This document shows positions 63,922-64,000 of a stretch of 64,000 bases of DNA, in pieces. Origin of the DNA: Parahaliea maris (GTDB lineage Bacteria; Pseudomonadota; Gammaproteobacteria; Pseudomonadales; Halieaceae); assembly GCF_008064665.1 (NCBI RefSeq), contig NZ_VRZA01000005.1, positions 62,001-126,000 of the forward strand. Reading direction: 5' to 3'. Below the pieces are notes generated by a model. That model was not told the origin of the DNA. It made no database searches and saw nothing but the letters and a program-made list of their open reading frames with translations. Made by a program: the position numbers and the translations under genes. Every line of letters begins with the position of its first letter. Within the stretch, counting starts at the first letter, position 1.

Positions 63922-64000
63922 GCCCCGCAAATGGTGCTCAAAAAGCGTCCGATTGTTTGCCCGGAGGGGGCGCTGCTGCTAATATCGCGCCCTCTAAACA
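63922..64000. other. Right window end, no gene seen
   Basis: 79 bases up to the edge with no supported frame; probably promoter of the next gene off the window. Confidence 0.3.

Overview
The window looks like a chromosomal segment of a marine-type gammaproteobacterium. The order tRNA-Ser(GCU), csrA, lysC, alaS is the usual gammaproteobacterial arrangement. The rest (two TonB-dependent receptors, NhaD antiporter, DASH cryptochrome, several beta-lactamase-fold hydrolases, a Rieske oxygenase) fits a heterotroph of the Halieaceae/Cellvibrionales kind. That placement is inference from gene content, not from a marker-gene comparison.

Left part (1-8.4 kb): two divergent transcription units. On the minus strand lie purU, an SDR dehydrogenase, a small membrane protein coupled by a GTGA overlap to an NCS1 permease, and a carboxylesterase cut by the window edge. 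On the plus strand lie an aldehyde dehydrogenase, a CaiB-type CoA-transferase, a SnoaL-like protein and a folK paralogue. Between them are two copies of a palindromic operator-like sequence. This reads as uptake and breakdown of a small nitrogenous or ester compound with folate-bound one-carbon units. 8.4-10.2 kb holds decay products: an emrE-type gene with a single in-frame amber codon and a frameshifted phytase-like esterase fragment, around a compact 63-residue gene.

10.2-17.4 kb is a catabolic block on the minus strand: DUF3237 protein, exported amidohydrolase, TonB receptor, serine hydrolase and a LuxR-type regulator. 17.5-22.4 kb carries cell-wall enzymes (deacetylase, Bax-like glucosaminidase), an SDR, folE and a DASH cryptochrome. 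22.7-33.7 kb contains an unknown exported protein, an operon of a HIT protein with a DUF3883 nuclease (a defence candidate), nhaD, a Fic protein, an MBL hydrolase, a three-gene secreted module (small peptide, C39 peptidase, outer-membrane barrel with an excisionase-like domain), rsuA, a GFA protein and a glycine-zipper lipoprotein. 34-38 kb holds a serine hydrolase that lacks its catalytic Ser-x-x-Lys, and a TetR regulator divergent from a two-subunit Rieske oxygenase.

37.9-51.2 kb is an accessory zone dense in toxin-antitoxin modules: a phd/parE scar, an orphan higA, two hipBA pairs, parDE, hicAB, an orphan Xre/MbcA antitoxin, and a TOTE-type primase-helicase. The core genes mltD, dbpA and a NYN gene lie inside its left part. 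Related hairpin-bearing repeats lie at about 38.2, 42.1, 44.7 and 46.6 kb, three of them separating the TA cassettes. The zone ends next to the 3' end of tRNA-Ser(GCU).

51.4-64 kb returns to core genes (csrA, lysC, alaS, hinT, a Trm112-like gene, M23 peptidase, greB), followed by an MFS transporter, a FecA-like receptor with a Fur-box-like site, a beta-lactamase-fold hydrolase and a uracil-DNA glycosylase family protein.
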